From: Balneolia bacterium
GTDB lineage: Bacteria; Bacteroidota; Rhodothermia; Balneolales; Cyclonatronaceae
DNA length: 7,044 nucleotides
NCBI GenBank assembly: GCA_003566395.1
Contig: PXDL01000258.1
Coordinates: 1 to 7,044 of the forward strand
Reading direction: 5' to 3'
The notes under the pieces are model-generated. The model did no database searches, had not been told where the DNA came from, and saw only the letters and a list, made by a program, of their open reading frames with translations. The position numbers and the translations under genes were made by a program. Below, one piece after another: positions 5,378 to 7,044 of the stretch (within the stretch, counting starts at the first letter, position 1; every line of letters begins with the position of its first letter).

Positions 5378-7044
5378 TTAATGAGCTTTCAGCCAGTTTT
5401 TTGCCACGCCCACCTCAACCTTAACCGGCACGTTTAGCTCCATAGCCTTTTCCATTTCCGATTGAACCATTGGTTTTACGCGCTCAAGCTCGTTTTCAGG
5501 CACTTCAAAAAGCAATTCATCATGCACCTGAAGCAGCATACGTGTTTTAAGCTTTTCATCAAATAACCGGCCATGAAGTTTAATCATTGCCACTTTAATT
5601 AAATCTGCCGCCGTTCCCTGAATCGGCATATTAATGGCCGTTCGTTCGGCGAATCCACGCATATTGGGGTTTGAAGAGCGGATTTCGGGGATGTACCGGC
5701 GCCGGCCCAGCAGCGTGGTTACGTACCCGTGTTCCCGCGCAAATTCGGTGGTTTTATTGATGTATTCCCTTATGCCCGGAAAGCGTTCGAAATAGGCATC
5801 GATAATGTCCCCGGCTTCCGAACGACCGATCCCCAGCCGCTGTGCCAATCCGAAAGCACTTACGCCGTACGGAATACCGAAATTGACTTCCTTGGCCTTG
5901 CGGCGCATTTCCCGATCTACCTCTTCGGTTTCCTTCAGCTCAAAAATTTCCCGGGCCGTCCGGGCATGGATGTCTTCATCATTCCGGAAAGCTTCCGTCA
6001 TCGATTCGTCCTCGGAAATGGAGGCTATCACCCGGAGTTCGATCTGGGAGTAGTCGGCCGCCAGCAGCATACATCCGGGTTCGGCGATAAACGCCTTTCT
6101 GATCTCACGCCCACGCTCGGTGCGGATAGGTATATTCTGAAGATTCGGATTGGATGATGAAAGCCTGCCCGTTGCCGCCACCTGCTGATTAAAGCTGGTA
6201 TGCACCCGCCCGGTCTCCTGATGAATAAGACGCGGGAGAGCGTCCACATAGGTGGATTTAAGCTTGGAGAGCGAGCGGTAATCCAGAATCAACCCCGGCA
6301 GTTTGAATCCCTGATTGGCCAATCCGCTCAACACCTGCTCGTTGGTTGAATACTTGCCGCTTTTGGTTTTTTTCCCGGTCGGCAGCCCCAGCTTTTCAAA
6401 CAGCACGTCGCTTAGTTGAGCGGGACTGTTAATATTGAAGGTTTCTCCGGCTTCATCATAAATTGCCTTTTGCGCCTGCTCCATATCTTTCCCAAGCTGG
6501 GCTGAAAAACTTGTCAGCATGTCCCGGTCCAGCTTCACTCCGTTCATTTCCATATTTGCCAGAACCGGTACCAGCGGGAACTCCAGGTTTCGGGCCACCT
6601 CATTCAGCTCGTCCTTTTCAAGCTTTTCCTGAAGCAGCTCATACAGTTGCAGGGTGATGTCGGCGTCCTCACACGCATACGGGCTGACGTCCTCCACGGG
6701 GATATCCCGCATCGATTTCTGCTTTTTTCCCGAACCGATAAGTGAACTGATCGAAACCGGCTCGTATCCGAGGTACTGACGGCTCAGCTCATCCATTCCG
6801 AGCTTTTGATTAGAATCTATCAAATAAGCGGCAATCATAGTATCATATACCTTTCCCTTGATCTCTATGCCGCAGCGCTTCAAAATGATGTAATCATATT
6901 TATAATTGTGAGCTATCTTGAGGGCGTCGTTTTCGAAAACCTGTTTAAGCTTTTCAAGCTCGTTAAATAAAACTCCCTTTTCACCGGATTCATCCACGCT
7001 AACATACCAGGCCTCACCCTTTTTGATGCTGAAGGCAATCCCGA
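5378..7044 (-). CDS. polA: DNA polymerase I, C-terminal part (3'-5' exonuclease and polymerase domains)
   Basis: The gene runs off the right edge: the frame stays open from 7044 to the TAA at 5378-5380, giving the last 554 residues. A GTG at 6997 in this frame is internal, not the start. The visible part corresponds to the E. coli Pol I segment from about residue 366 to the end, so the 5' nuclease domain and the first exonuclease motif lie outside. Exonuclease motifs II (NYKYD, near 6886-6910) and III (YACED, near 6660-6680) keep their acidic residues and Tyr, so proofreading is probably active. Polymerase motif A, DYSQIELRVIAS, maps to 6020-6055 and motif B, RRKAKEVNFGIPYG, to 5864-5905; motif C, VHDE, maps to 5516-5527. 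All catalytic residues needed are present. The enzyme fills gaps in excision repair and replaces RNA primers. It converges on the cupin gene with a 44-base gap and no strong terminator between them. Confidence 0.97.
   Translation of the reverse strand, partial: GIAFSIKKGEAWYVSVDESGEKGVLFNELEKLKQVFENDALKIAHNYKYDYIILKRCGIEIKGKVYDTMIAAYLIDSNQKLGMDELSRQYLGYEPVSISSLIGSGKKQKSMRDIPVEDVSPYACEDADITLQLYELLQEKLEKDELNEVARNLEFPLVPVLANMEMNGVKLDRDMLTSFSAQLGKDMEQAQKAIYDEAGETFNINSPAQLSDVLFEKLGLPTGKKTKSGKYSTNEQVLSGLANQGFKLPGLILDYRSLSKLKSTYVDALPRLIHQETGRVHTSFNQQVAATGRLSSSNPNLQNIPIRTERGREIRKAFIAEPGCMLLAADYSQIELRVIASISEDESMTEAFRNDEDIHARTAREIFELKETEEVDREMRRKAKEVNFGIPYGVSAFGLAQRLGIGRSEAGDIIDAYFERFPGIREYINKTTEFAREHGYVTTLLGRRRYIPEIRSSNPNMRGFAERTAINMPIQGTAADLIKVAMIKLHGRLFDEKLKTRMLLQVHDELLFEVPENELERVKPMVQSEMEKAMELNVPVKVEVGVAKNWLKAH

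Noticed and set aside
5729..6157. 142-codon plus-strand frame opposite polA
   Set aside because: It lies wholly antisense to the polymerase motifs of polA, whose conservation fully explains the open frame.
1..7044. Mobile elements, CRISPR arrays, tRNA or rRNA genes, defence system
   Set aside because: No transposase, integrase, regular repeat-spacer pattern, cloverleaf or rRNA-like sequence is visible; the genes are ordinary housekeeping genes.

Overview
The window looks like a housekeeping stretch of a bacterial chromosome of moderate GC content. I place it, by inference, in the Bacteroidota/FCB group, perhaps near Balneolota or Rhodothermota. Three things support this. No clear Shine-Dalgarno sequence precedes the rsgA, cupin or small-ORF starts, and the one before lon is weak. 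There are exact matches to the Bacteroidota -7 promoter element TAnnTTTG. The protein sequences also read like that group: the lon N-terminal extension and the stand-alone PMI-type cupin with the QYHHRRAEIW motif. A phylogeny would be needed to fix the phylum.

Layout from left to right. Positions 1-297 hold the 3' end of a UvrD/PcrA-type DNA helicase with its Tudor-like C-terminal domain. Positions 298-942 are mostly non-coding. They contain a plausible 42-codon unrecognised ORF (434-562), a cluster of CCGGA-based inverted and direct repeats ending in a T-tract (580-703), and a small palindrome in the lon leader. lon (943-3471) is complete and all its catalytic residues are present; it ends in a near-perfect intrinsic terminator. 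rsgA (3657-4607) encodes the circularly permuted ribosome-assembly GTPase, and its terminator begins inside its own last codons. After a 213-base gap with strong promoter-like elements comes a one-domain cupin related to type II phosphomannose isomerase (about 4821-5333). It converges, across a 44-base gap, on the 3' end of polA (DNA polymerase I, minus strand, 5378 to beyond the window edge).

The genes look like separate transcription units rather than one operon. Terminators follow lon and rsgA, the cupin has its own promoter candidates, and polA is convergent. The functional themes are DNA repair (helicase, Pol I), protein quality control (Lon), 30S subunit maturation (RsgA) and sugar-phosphate or cell-surface metabolism (cupin). 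I see no mobile element, CRISPR array, tRNA or rRNA, and no convincing new multi-gene system. The least explained parts are the small ORF at 434-562 and the repeat cluster after it.
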